A stretch of 64,000 bases of DNA from Lasiodiplodia sp. COLG20 (taxonomy: Eukaryota > Ascomycota > Dothideomycetes > Botryosphaeriales > Botryosphaeriaceae), in NCBI GenBank assembly GCA_009801085.1, contig VNWV01000006.1, forward strand, positions 1,426,001-1,490,000. The letters are read 5' to 3'. The notes under the pieces are model-generated. The model made no database searches and had not been told where the DNA came from. It saw only the letters and a list, made by a program, of their open reading frames with translations. Of the stretch, positions 43,831 through 54,958 are shown one piece after another (the stretch's first letter is position 1; each line of letters opens with the position of its first letter). The translations under genes were made by a program, and so were the position numbers.

Positions 43831-44923
43831 TCCATTCGCATCTTATCCCACAGCTAGAGGTGCTTGGAGGGCTTGAAGTGCTTTCAGACGACCACAAACT
43901 CTTCTTAACTTCGTTTCACCTGCCCCTTGCATTGTAGCCCTTCACTACCAATTGTTGGAGACCCGTGGCTGGATCAAGCCCTATGGTAGAGTGTATACCA
44001 ATAACGATTTCGAATGCGTAACGTTTCGCCGCCAGAGGGTTGATGCGTTCGTGTGGATCTTGAATACGGCGCTTGGGATCTTTGCGGTGGATCACGATCC
44101 CGCTCGGAACGAGAATGAAACGCTCCGAAATCTGGAACCTCCAAGCTGTGAGAATGAACCTCTTGGTGCTGCTGGTGTTGGCGAATCTTGCCCGGTGTCT
44201 GGCTCTCCGGCGCCGATCCGCAGTATCCTTGCTTTGACCAGCTTCCTCCCACTACCGAACCTCTTCCCAGTCGGCCGGGTCCAGTGCCACCATCAGGTCT
44301 CCCGACCTCGGCCATCCAGAGGGCGTGGTAGTAGAATGCTTCGGCTCGGGCGACCATCGCGGGGGAGTGGTGGAGTCAATCGGATCAGGCCATCCGGGCG
44401 GAGTCGTGGAGCGAATCGGTTCGGGCGATGTATGATCATCCACAGCTGTCACGTGTCGGAGCGGGGAGGGTCCAGGAGGCTTCCAGTCGAGAAACCGAGG
44501 GCGCTTCATTGGTGGGACAATGTGGAGTATTCGTGATTGGGAGGTTTTTGTTCCGGAGGCTGGAAGAGTTTGCGATTGTTTCAGGTGCGCTGCTTTGTCT
44601 ACTCTCTGGTCGATCAACTTTTCTTTTTGTCGTTGCCCCTAACTACGTATCCCTATGGATCGTCTTTGTGAACGTAAATAATGTCCTGCAAAGCGCTGGC
44701 TCCTGCACGCCCTGAAAGAGTGCGTCCGAATTGCGTTGGCGGTTGAGGACTGTTCCGTCGGTGTTTCACCCCCATCTATCTTGTCTTCGCGGACGCCCGG
44801 GGAACACAAGCCGATGCACTTTAGGCTTCACGGTATCCTGCTTCGAGCCCAGGGCAACGATGCCAACTACGCAGTTGTTGGAGCTCGATGGGCGGGTGGG
44901 CTTACCAACCGGTTTAGGGGGGT
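43831..44923. other. Gene-poor accessory stretch with a minisatellite
   Basis: Competing short frames on both strands lack motifs. The only structured part is a 3-copy tandem repeat at 44310-44428. Confidence 0.4.
44310..44428. repeat. Imperfect 36-39-bp tandem repeat, three copies
   Basis: Three tandem units run from 44310 to about 44420, each ending in an ATCGGTTC/ATCGGATC/CTTCGGCTC-like block followed by GG(G/C)C. Read on the + strand they give 12-14-residue units of the form HPGGVVExIGSG; on the - strand they give STTPPGWP-like units. Unit lengths are multiples of three, so the repeat keeps frame on either strand. Confidence 0.65.
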
Positions 44924-45041
44924 CTAGGAAACTTTGGGTGAGTAACTTGTTCTGATCGGAACTCTGATAGGATCGGTAGTTTGTGAGCAAGTGCGTATCA
45001 AGTTAGGTAAGTCGTTGAATCCAATCAAGCCATTATCTGAT

Positions 45042-45260
45042 CCATAGTACAGAGGAGTGCTGCAGCCGATGGCTAGCGCGAAGAATGGCTTCTTTGCGAT
45101 AATGAAAAAGAACATTTATAGGTAGTTGAAGCTATCGTCCAGATGCAAATGTGGAATTAATAATTTACATTCACGTCTGGCCGATAGCTTCATGGTATGA
45201 GCGAAAAACAAATTCACGCTAGCCATCGGCTGGAATAACCCTCTGTACTTCCCCTACGGC
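45042..45260. repeat. Inverted duplication with divergent paralogous short frames
   Basis: Two arms at 45127-45152 and 45167-45192 are inverted copies (TGAAGCTATCG and CGATAGCTTCA cores plus CCAGA/TCTGG and AATGT/ACATT) separated by 14 nt. Homology resumes further out: minus-strand 45083-45060 and plus-strand 45218-45241 both contain CGCTAGCCATCGGCTG, followed by CTCTGTACT. On the minus strand the frame 45115-44924 reads KKPFFALAIGCSTPLYYG; the plus arm reads KNKFTLAIGWNNPLYFPYG. These are therefore two diverged, head-to-head copies of one short coding unit with a common upstream element. The family is unknown to me. Confidence 0.6.
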
Positions 45261-45728
45261 TTACCATAAGATTCTAGCCTAGATGATACGGAATGTCAGC
45301 GTGTCACCAAAATACCAATGAACCAACCTTGCTGTAAGCTGTGTATGTATGGATTTGCCTATGCATCATTGAGGGGAACTTTCAGACCGCTCACCATCAG
45401 CTCGATCCCACGGTGCTTAATGAGAAGACTTGAGAGGCAGAGAAGCTACCTAATACTGCTGATAAACAGAAACCTCTAGGACAAAGAAATTGATGCAGTT
45501 GCCCGCTATAAAGCACCATCCGTCTTCATTAGAAAGAGAAAGCCCGATCCGAAAGAAGTAACCCCTCTGAACCACCGCCCACCACTCTTACCACTCGATG
45601 AATAAGCTCGCCAAACTCCCATTACGCCAACATCGTGCAATCGCCGCCACGGCCACTTGCTTACCCATCCATCCAACGATGCGGTCTATCCCAACCGTGG
45701 CCTCGTTCGCGTTCGTCGTTAGATTCGT
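45261..45728. other. Intergenic 3' of ATG7, no gene seen
   Basis: About 470 bp without coding signal; 3' flank of ATG7 on its right side. Confidence 0.45.
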
Positions 45729-48093
45729 TCAAATCAACTCGCCTTCACCACTACCATCATCTTCATCCTCCTCGTCCCATTCAACTTCCGCCGCCATCTC
45801 CTCGGCCCTACGCTGCACTTCCTTCAAACCACTCACTTCCTCAACCCAGCCCTTTTCGTTCAAGGCGCGCTTGACAAAATCCCAACCTTCGTTGCGGTAG
45901 CGCTCGACGATGCGGTCACTGCAAGCGCTGCAGCAGTCGTAAGGCTGGCCACGGATAGACAAGTTGCTGAACGACGAGAGGAAACCGCGAATCTGGTGAG
46001 GCACCAGACCAAGGGGATGGTCAAAGGCTGGCTTCGCCGACGACGAAGAAGCGGCCTTCGGGTCATTATCGGGAGACGGGTTGGTCGGTGCAGGGGCATG
46101 AGCGCGCAGAGGATGTTGCAGAATGCTGACGAGAAGCTCTACGAGCATTGCCGAGGCGATCGGCGCGATGCCGGGACGTGTGACTGTACATTGCTGGTCG
46201 AGGGTGGCGTCTTTGAGTGACTGTGTTGTGTTAGTCTGAGCTTTGATCAACCACAACGACGAAGGTGACTCAGAACTTACATCGGCAGGAGCGACCACGT
46301 CATTGCAGAAATAACAGCCCATTTCCTCCTCGCCAGGCCCGCCAGGCTTCAATCCGTGCCTCATGACCACAAAGGAGTCGAAACCGAGCGCCGCGTTCAT
46401 CACGATTTTTCCCGCAGCCTTGCCCATCAAGGTTGGCAACCATCTGCTCTCGCGAGTATCGAGCAAAAGGAATATGGCATCGTGCTCGTCAATCAACTTC
46501 TTCAGAGTCTCGAATTCCTCTTTCGTCTTCTTCTCATCCAGGATCGGGTGGCCAGCCATTGGCACCGACATGACGTGGCCGACTGAGTCGACACCAGGAT
46601 AAATTTCCTGCAATACTTCCGCAGCCCGCCAAGCTTTCTTTGCACCACCCTCAAGGCAATCCTTGAAGTCAAAAAGTGGCTGCCGCACGGGGTTTGAGAA
46701 GCTGACGGTTGCATTGTCAACAAAGGTAATTTTGCGGACTCCCCAGCCCATCAGGTTACGAGAAACGTAAGAGCCTAATGTTCCGGCGCCCAGCAGCAAG
46801 CACTTGGTATTCTTGACGACATCCAAGTCAATACCCGGCGCTATGCGCCATTTAATGAGCTTCAAATTAAGGTCCACGGCTTGATCTGCAAGACGCGTAG
46901 GGTCCATGTACGCCGAGAGATCGACGAGTCGGCTCGTCAGCTTTCCTGCCTCGTTCCGTTCCCATCCGGTAACCTTGGGCATCTTCGGGCTCTTTGGACG
47001 GGACGAAATGCTGTCAGTAGATGTCTCGAGGGAAGTATCCACCTCGATACCCGCCGGCTGCGGCGACTTTAGGTTGATGATGATGCTCTTTGACGTATCG
47101 CGCGTTCGGTGGGTGTCCCTGTAACAGAGAATTTGGACGTCGTTAAGCTTCCACCGCTGACGGATCAGGACGAGCAAGTTGCGCAACATCCATCCGGGAT
47201 TATTTTCGTACGTCGAGGGATCGGCGAAGCAGACGAAGCGGTCCTCCAAATTGGCGTTATTGAAAAAGCCCTGCTCATACCCAGCGAGCGATCCGACCTG
47301 CCAGGTGTAGCCAAATTCTTCCATCAGACCCGGAGTCTGCGGTGTCTTGGGCCGCTCTTCCTGCTCGTCGTTCTCATGATGGTGATGGCCCGCAACATGC
47401 CTCAGCTTTTTGGCAAGAAAGAACCCATGCTGGCGCGAGTCCACGCCGTACCTCCAAGTTTGGACCGCATCGACCAAGCCCGTCGTCTCGGCCGGAGTGA
47501 GCTTAGGGGCCGAACCGGAACTCTTCCACGGCGGGTCCGAGTGGATGGCGGGGAATGCGAAGTGGTAAGTAAACTTGTACTTCTTCAAGTCGGCGAAAGA
47601 GACGGCTGAGAAGGAGGCCAGCAGAGAGGGGCAAGAGTAGATGGTGCCGTCGTTGATGGCATCCCAGATCTGAGAGGAGGCTCAATAGTCTTATTCCATC
47701 GCCGTCTGAAGTGGTGTGGACTTACGATACGGCCGGCGCGTTCGATGGCCTGGGCGCGGTCGAGGTTCTTGTAAGCTTCGATGGTGTTGACGTTCTTGAG
47801 GATGCCCTCGGCGCGATAGTAGCCGGCTGGCGGTCTGCGCAAGGGAGGGGTGTCAGCAGGTGAAGCAAGGCACGGAGCCGGGTGCGGACTCACTCGTCAG
47901 TGGTGAGAGCTGAGCCGAGAATCTGCATGCGCGACGAGCGCTCCGGCGTGTCGGTCGGTCTGATTTCGTACAGACCCAAGATCTTGCGCGCGCTGTCGTC
48001 GAGTTTGTCGTGGTTGATCTTCAGCGAGGCCAGCGAGGCGTAGAAAGCCAGCTCGATGTCGGAGGACCACGGCGCATACTGAACGGTTGCCAT
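45729..48093 (-). CDS. ATG7: Autophagy E1-like enzyme ATG7
   Basis: Activates ATG12 and ATG8 with ATP and passes them to ATG10 and ATG3. Four exons: 48093-47894, 47834-47726, 47669-46281 and 46220-45729, with phases 2, 0 and 0, giving 729 residues. The N-terminal domain begins [20 protein letters not shown]. The adenylation domain has GAGTLGSYV at about 397-405 and [19 protein letters not shown]. The catalytic cysteine is C577 in [12 protein letters not shown], present only near the start of exon 4. The last intron (46221-46280, 60 nt) is stop-free and in frame; splicing restores [15 protein letters not shown], matching known ATG7 proteins. The C-terminus is acidic. It is divergent from dCMP deaminase, with 360 bp between starts. 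Very secure. Confidence 0.96.
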
Positions 48094-48453
48094 GATGACG
48101 GTGTTGCGGGGCTGTGAGAGCTGCGCGGAGCTCGAGGCTGGCGCTCGTAGTAATGCAGAGTGGAGCGATGCGTCAGCGCCTGGTCAGGATCTCGCGCGTG
48201 AGCATGTGCCTGCGTCAAGCGGCTGACTGTCTCGGAAAGCGGCGTGTCTGGATTGTCAGGCACGCAGATGGCTGGCAGGCATTGGTTGGCGTGGGCAGAT
48301 GATGTAAGGCTGAGCGCCCGCGTGGAGGGGCGGTTGAGGTCCGTGCCCCGTGCCCATGCCCAGGGTCTCGCTTCAACGCCGCGCTTTCTGCCTGGTACAG
48401 CTCCGAGTCACCTCGAGATTATTGCCTTATCGCCTCGTCCGTTCTCGCCCGAC
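48094..48453. other. Divergent promoter region ATG7 / dCMP deaminase
   Basis: 360 bp between start codons. No ACGCGT here; the boxes for the deaminase lie downstream in its first intron. Confidence 0.5.
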
Positions 48454-49814
48454 ATGCTCATCGGTATCTGCGGCGGTATGTTACGATTCCCCGTTGGTCC
48501 ACGCCTCGTGTGGCGCTGTTTTAACGCTCCTGCTCCTTCCCGTCGATCCTCCCAAAGCGTTGTATGATTAAGAAAACGTGATCTGCGCCGGCTTCACGCG
48601 TCTATGCGTTCTTCACAGCTTGGCCGAAGCTTAGAAAGACGTTAGACGCGTCGGACGCGTCTTGCTGTAGCAATTTCCCGCGTCACTCTGCAAAAACTCC
48701 CCACCGACGATTGAGTAGCAACCCTGACGCGCACTCAGGTATCTGCTCTGGCAAGTCGTCGATAGCGTCCTACTTAGTGGAGGAGCACAATTTCAAGCGC
48801 ATCAGGCTAGCACGCACTGCCTCTACGCCATCGGTTGAGAAGTCCGCTTCCAACGCACACGTGCCACTTGACACGCCACCCAACGAGAACAACGAGCTTT
48901 ATTTTCAAAATGTCGAAAGCCTGATTGATTTCGTCACCAAGAAATGGCAGGAACGTTGGGTCACCACGGACATCTGGGATGAGGAGGTCGTCGATGCGTT
49001 ATTACGACGTCCCTTCTTCCTCTTGGTGAGCGTGGATGCTCCCGTAACTCTACGATGGGAGCGCTTCAAGGCACGGTGAGCTCTCTTTTTTGTCAAAGAG
49101 ATAAGCAGCATTCGTCTAACGCTGTACAGTTGCGCCACGTCCTCCCTTGAAGCTCCAGACCTCTCCTCTTTCGTCCTCCGCAACGATGCTCACCTCTACT
49201 CACCACCCACGCGCCTTGCCTCGCTCTTGCACCGCGCCCAGCTACGCCTTCTCAACAGCAGCCCCTCCTTGCCCGCCCTCCGTGACGCTCTCTCGTCCCT
49301 CGATCTCCCTAACGAGTCTCGACTGCGGCCAGCCTGGGATCAGTACTTTATGCAGCTAGCCTCGCTCGCAGCGCAGCGCAGCAATTGCATGAAGCGGCGC
49401 GTCGGGTGTGTGCTGGTGCGTGAGCGGCGCGTCATCAGCACCGGCTACAACGGCACGCCACGCAACATGCGCAACTGCAACGAGGGCGGCTGCCCGCGCT
49501 GCAACGCCGCCATGCCCGGCGGCTCGTCGCTGGCCACCTGCTTCTGCCTGCACGCTGAGGAAAACGCGCTGCTGGAGGCAGGCCGCGAACGCATCAGGGA
49601 AGGTAGCATTCTGTACTGCGACACATGCCCCTGCTTGACCTGCAGCATCAAGATCACTCAGGTAGGCATCTCGGAAGTCGTATACAGTCAAGCGTATAGC
49701 ATGGACGTGGATTCGGCGAAGATCTTCGAGGAAGGCGGCGTTACTTTGAGGCAATTTGTCCCGCCGAGAGAAGGACTGGTCGATCTCGGAGAGTTGGACG
49801 CGACGCGGGCTTGA
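48454..49814 (+). CDS. DCD1: Deoxycytidylate deaminase with N-terminal P-loop domain
   Basis: Converts dCMP to dUMP, feeding thymidylate synthesis. Three exons: 48454-48475 (22 nt), 48739-49075 and 49130-49814, giving 347 residues. The tiny first exon is supported by the P-loop it completes: MLIGICGG joins ICSGKSSIASYL in phase 1. The N-terminal half resembles the nucleotide-kinase-like domain of yeast Dcd1. The C-terminal deaminase has the zinc motif HAEEN (H261, E263) with PCLTC (C288, C291), plus an extra CNEGGCPRC block (C236, C241, C244) like the second zinc site of eukaryotic dCMP deaminases. The first intron is 263 nt and holds three ACGCGT boxes. Divergent from ATG7. Confidence 0.93.
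48596..48660. promoter_or_regulatory. Three ACGCGT (MCB) boxes in DCD1 intron 1
   Basis: Perfect ACGCGT at 48596-48601, 48646-48651 and 48655-48660, inside the first intron, 120-206 nt after the start codon. They may act as an intronic enhancer or mark an internal promoter. Confidence 0.55.
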
Positions 49815-51095
49815 CTGACTGGAAAGAAAATTGAGTAACGCAGAACCGGGTGGAGCGGGGAAGGTTCATACGTTTATATGCAGTCGATAAAGGGGCGCTC
49901 TCGAAAGATGAAAAAAAGACCTAACCGCCAACATGCGTTACCCCCAAGTATGCCACGATAGCTGCCGGCACCGGCTTGGCCATTGAGGTATCCTATATTT
50001 TCTCTCTCTCAAAACAAGTTTTCTTCTCCTTTCACCTGATATTTTACGCAATGCGCAATGCACGCTTTCTTCCTAAAAAGTTCTCGTTCAAAAGATCGCC
50101 TGCTATGCCCGAGACGTTTGAGGCGCCGATGTCGTTAACATGGATGAAGAAGACAAAAAGCAGATCAAAACACCTCACAAACTTGTACCACAACGACGCC
50201 TAAATATAATAAGAGACAATGATCCAATGGGAGTCTGGTCAATACATGATCTGTCGACCAGGGGGAGTCCTTATGTGGAAGCGAAGTCATTTGATCCAGA
50301 TGTAAATCCGTTACAGGCCGTCGGGCTTGATCTTCGCGGATCGGTCGGTACATTTGTGGGCACCCGCTGCAGGTCCTAGAGTGTCGCATGCACCCGTTTC
50401 ATCGCCAAGTCCCCACTGGCATCGGAGTTTTCCTTCTCGTGTATCGACTCCGAAAAGGGTGAATGCTCTAGGCGGAAATGTCTCCACCATTTATAGTCTG
50501 ACGAAGCATGCCATTAGTTATCTGACAACAACCCCATCAATCGTACGACAGTCTCTCCCGCTGCCAAGTTCGTCCAATGGCAATTCTTTACAGTGGGTCT
50601 CCTTGAAACTTTTGGCCCCCTCCATGCGACGTTTCGCTACCTCGCGAGTAATGCCAAGAGGCTGTGCCTCATGGGGGCCACATGCTTATCACAACTTTAC
50701 AAACCCACCAAGACCCGCCTCTACCCTCCCGGCGTCGGATGGAGGCATTTCGGACCTGTATCCGTCGGGTAGCTGCACGAACGCGGCCAATTAAGGGCTT
50801 CTAGCAAGGACTAAGCTATGGCGCTAGCTCTCTGAGGGGCCCCGCAAACCCCGCCCGCCAATCCTTCGCCGTGGCTTCTGCACCATGCTTACCCAGCTCC
50901 GAGGTGAACTCTCAATAATCGGACCTAAATACGGCAGATTCTCCTGATGCGGATGATTTTCCAATCCTGCAACCGAGGAGATGGCATTATAAAGCAGCCC
51001 ATCCAGACCGAACGCCTTCTTCCATTCCTCGTCTCTTAGCTCAGAAGTCTGTCTTGAGACAACCATCCTACAGCTCCTCCATCTATATTCCCACA
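49815..51095. other. Intergenic, 1.3 kb, no gene seen
   Basis: A + strand frame at 50327-50794 lacks an ATG context, motifs and hydrophobic pattern, and I treat it as chance. The right end is the promoter of the aldehyde dehydrogenase. Confidence 0.5.
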
Positions 51096-52649
51096 ATGAG
51101 TGTTGACTACAAGATTGACTTCACGGTATCGCACCCATATGGACACGACCCTAAGACTATTCGCTAATATTATTCTAGACTTTCAGTAATGTCGTCAACA
51201 ACCAACTGAAGTCCACGGCAAAGACCCGGCATGCAATCGACCCCAGTACTGAAGAGGCGCTCCCTGAAGTGCCCGTCTCAACCAAGGAGGATGTAGAGGA
51301 AGCTGTCAAGAACGCAAGAGCAGCTTTCCCAGCATGGAGCGACCTTTCCTACGACGAGCGCGCAACGCAGCTTCTTGCCCTAGCAGACGGCATTGAGGCC
51401 AACTCGCAAGCATTCCAGGACCTGCTCGTCAAGGAATCGGGCAAGCCGGCGCAGACAGCCGCCATCGAGGTTGCCATGTCCGTTGGCCACCTCCGAGAGA
51501 TCACCAAGCTGCGCATCCCAGAGGAAGTCATCGAGGACACGGATGAGCGCAGCGTGGTTGTGCGGCACATCCCGCTGGGCGTGGGTTGCGGCATCGTGCC
51601 GTGGAACTGGCCGCTGCTGCTGGGCATCGGCAAGGTCGGCTCCGCCCTGCTGACCGGCAACACCTTCATCTGGAAGCCCTCGCCCTTCACGCCGTACAGC
51701 GGCCTCAAGCTCGGCGAGTTGGCTGCCCGCATCTTCCCTCCCGGCGTGATCCAGGTCCTCAGTGGCGGCGACGACCTGGGCCCCATGCTCACCGAGCACC
51801 CCGGTATCGACAAGATCAGCTTCACCGGCTCGACTTTCACCGGCAAGAAGGTCATGGAGAGCTGCAGCAGGACTCTGAAGCGCGTGACCCTGGAGCTCGG
51901 TGGCAACGACCCCGCCATCATCTGCGACGACGTCGATCTCGAGAAGGTTGTCCCCAAGGTACGGCACACATGTCCATATTCCTCTGTTTTCACCTTGATC
52001 ACTAACCTCCCTGAAGATTGGCACCTTCGCCTTCCTCAGCTCCGGCCAGATCTGCATGGATATCAAGCGCATCTACGTCCACGAGAAGATCTACGATCAA
52101 TTCCGCACCGCGCTCGTCGAGTTCACCAAAGCCGTCAAGACAGGCCCGGCCTCTGACCCGGAAGTGCTGGTCGGCCCCATCCAGAACAGCATGCAGTACG
52201 AAAAGGTCAAGGACATGTACTCTGAGATCGCCAAGCAGGGCTGGAACGCGGCGCTGGGCGGCGCCGTGCACGAGCGCAGCAGCAAGGGCTACTTCGTCCA
52301 GCCCGCCATCATCGACAATCCGCCAGACGACAGCCGCATCGTCGTCGAGGAGCCCTTCGGCCCCATCGTGCCGCTGCTCAAGTGGTCTGACGAAGCCGAC
52401 GTCATCAAGCGCGCCAACGACACCAAGATGGGCTTGGGCGCCAGCGTTTGGAGCAAGGACCTCGACCGCGCCGGCCGCATGGCCAAGAAGCTCGAGGCGG
52501 GAAGCGTGTGGGTCAACACGCACTTTGAGCTCGCGCCTAACGTGCCGTTCGGTGGCCACAAGTGGAGTGGTATGGGCATGGAGTGGGGTGTTGTGGGCAT
52601 GAAGGGATGGTGCTATACCCAATCAATGTGGACGAGGAAGGCGTTTTAA
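51096..52649 (+). CDS. NAD(P)+-dependent aldehyde dehydrogenase
   Basis: Oxidises an aldehyde to the acid; substrate not deducible. Three exons: 51096-51125, 51179-51958 and 52017-52649, phase 0 at both joints, giving 480 residues, the usual length of a compact ALDH. Cofactor-binding and catalytic elements are visible: GIVPWNWPLLLG, IWKPSPFTP, FTGSTFTGKKV, general-base E249 in LELGGN, and nucleophile C283 in SSGQIC. EEPFGPIVP and the C-terminal PFGGHKWSG-like segment complete the fold. After the catalytic cysteine the usual small residue and arginine are replaced (MDIKRIY), which places it in the fungal group near vanillin/salicylaldehyde-type dehydrogenases; that subfamily is tentative. The 10-codon first exon starts at the only suitable ATG. 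Confidence 0.92.
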
Positions 52650-53181
52650 GGAAATTACGTATCATAGAAGCAATACCCGGGGGTGGCAATCACGTTCTCT
52701 TTGGAAACATGACATTCAAAGTTATTGAAATGGCCATTCAGGTGATTTTGTTCGGCTATGGAGTGGTGCCTAATACGCACCTGCATTGTCAGTGAAGAGA
52801 GCGGCCTCCTTTATGGCACTGGAAGCTGGCTATGCTGGCGGCGGTAAGTAACCCTGATATTTCCCCCTGTTAAATCGAAAGACTCTTTGATCCTTCTCAG
52901 ATTCCCTCCGAGTTTTGAACAGAATGAGGGAGACCCTTGCTCGGCACTCCTGCTCAAGCGATCCAGGGCGTCACCATGGTATGGGGGGTCACTTTATGGG
53001 AATGAATGGGACTAGATTAATGTTATGCCGCACGCCAATGCGTGTAGCTGGTATCGCCATCATCACCGCCAACAAGAAACTGCAACCAATCCATGATTTT
53101 ATTCCTCCATCCATGCCTGCAGACCGGCCATTATGTGCATAGAAGCCCAAATTCACTTTTTTGTCCAAATGACGAAACCAT
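52650..53181. other. Convergent intergenic region, no gene seen
   Basis: 532 bp between the stops of the aldehyde dehydrogenase (+) and the histone chaperone (-). No coding signal. Confidence 0.5.
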
Positions 53182-54711
53182 CTAAGCGTCCTCCACCTTT
53201 GCCTTCTTCTCCACAGCATTATCCTCGGGTGCCTCGGACTTCCGTTTGGTGCCGACTGCCGAAGAGGCTGCCTCTGGGCCATTGTTCTTCGAAGCGCCAC
53301 CCGCCGAGCCGCTGGCGGCAGCAGGCTTCTTCCGCTTCACGAGTCCAGAAATGTCGCTTGCGCCCTCGATCTTCTTCTTCTGCTCTGCCCGCTCCTCAGC
53401 TGGTGCCTGGCCGAGCAGCTCGCCCAGAATTCCCGAGAGAGGGTTGGACGGGTCTGCACCTGCAGGGTTGCTAGGGGCTGAGAGGGAGATGGCGGGGCCA
53501 CGGAGTTCAGTGAGCTGAGCCCAATGTCAGCGTTTATTTTACACATGAAAGTGATGTGAAGATTGACTTACCCTGTTCTCCATGTCTTCGATCATCTCTT
53601 TCACGTCGGTAATCTGTGCTTTTGCTTCTTCGGCTTTATCGGCGGCAACGGACGCAAGCGCTTCCTCTTCCTTGCTTACACGCAGGCGACAAGACTCGAT
53701 GGCTTTCTCCATCTCTTTAGCGGCCTCTGCGCGCATATCTTCATCGACCTTGGCCTCTTCAGGATTGACCTTGCCACCTGTATATTCGTTAGTATGTTTA
53801 CACTCAATTCTTTAGGGCGACCGTAACCTACCAGACGCCTCAGCTTGAGCTTGAGCCTCGCGGACCTTGGTCATGGACTGAAACTCGAGGGCAAGCGAGA
53901 GCTTGTAGTGGGCCTCCGCAATCAGCGATGACTCCTTAGCTAGGTACTTTTCCTTTAAAGCGAGAGCAGCGCGGAAGTCTGACACGGCATCCACAAAGTT
54001 CTCGTTTTCCAAACCAATCTCGGCCTGCAAATCGTGCGTATCCGCTAGCTTCTCCATGACCTTTCGCTCCTCAGGGTCAAGCTCTGTTGCGGGAGCCTTT
54101 CCCTTGCCTTTTCCGCCGTCCGAAGTATCCCTCACCGAGTTCTGTAGCGCCTCAAGCTGACGCGACAGCAGGACGCGCGCGACATCCAGGATCTCGTAGG
54201 CTGTTGCAAGGTCATCTTCCGGGTCTTCCTCGCCTCCTTCTTCTTCGCCACCGTCTTCCTCGTCCGATTCGGTATCCCAGTTCTCATCTCCAACGATTTG
54301 GAAAAATGGCTTGCTCTCGACCGTGGGCTCCTTCTCGGGCTTTACGCCGTCCTTCTCTTCGACAGCAGCCTCGACAACCTCCTCGGCCAGCTTTTCGTCT
54401 TGGCTCGGCAATGCCGCAGCTGCAGCCTTGCTCTTCTGCTTCTTTACTGGTTTTTCTTCGCTCGCGACGCGTCCCCCCAGCACATCGCTCTTCGCAATGG
54501 CGACTTTATAAAGGCAACGGCCGTAGCGGAAAAGAAGGTCGGCGTTCTCAGGCGCCATTTCGCCGTTCAATTGCTCCTGCACCTGCGCAGCTTCCGAATA
54601 GATGTCGGCGGCTCCATTGTAGTTCTTGAGCGAGTACTGCAGGTTTGCAGCCGCGAGAAGCTCCTCCAGCCTGCTCGGGCTGGGTTCTTCAGGAATGGCT
54701 TCGGTCGACAT
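53182..54711 (-). CDS. NASP-family histone chaperone (Sim3/Hif1-like, SHNi-TPR)
   Basis: Binds histone H3-H4 (and CENP-A in fission yeast) and delivers it for deposition. Three exons: 54711-53832, 53777-53572 and 53514-53182, with phases 1 and 0, giving 472 residues. TPR helices start at LEELLAAANLQYSLKNYNGA and include LLFRYGRCLYKVAI, DPEDDLATAYEILDVARVLL, the SHNi-TPR segment DTHDLQAEIGLENENFVDAV and IAEAHYKLSLALEF. A long acidic insertion (DTESDEEDGGEEEGGEEDPE, residues about 155-175) interrupts the second TPR, as in NASP proteins. The C-terminus has coiled coil and basic clusters KRKKP and KRKS that look like NLSs. It is divergent from DPB2, with 247 bp carrying two ACGCGT boxes between the starts. 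Confidence 0.92.
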
Positions 54712-54958
54712 GACAATGGTGGAGTCGCGGCGACTTGCAAGCGCGATCGATGTTATTGATGGTTCGTGGTGATTGGTGGGCCAAAGGATGGTGCTGGCGC
54801 AAGCTGTGGGTGAGTGAGCGAGAGCTGCGGCGGGCGCGGAAATGTTGCAACAGCCAAGAGCGGCACCGCGTGTGACGCGTTTTCGCGACGCGTCTCCCGG
54901 CGCATCTCTCATCGCCGCGCCCGCACCACCACATGTCTCCACCACAAGTTCGCCCATA
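54712..54958. promoter_or_regulatory. Shared NASP/DPB2 promoter with paired ACGCGT boxes
   Basis: 247 bp between divergent starts, with perfect ACGCGT at 54875-54880 and 54888-54893, 13 bp apart, the same spacing as in front of MSH2. Both flanking genes act in S phase, so MBF-like control is a reasonable inference. Confidence 0.65.

Noticed and set aside
50327..50794. 155-codon + strand frame before the aldehyde dehydrogenase
   Set aside because: Does not start from a good ATG, shows no pattern of a folded or secreted protein and no introns linking it to anything.
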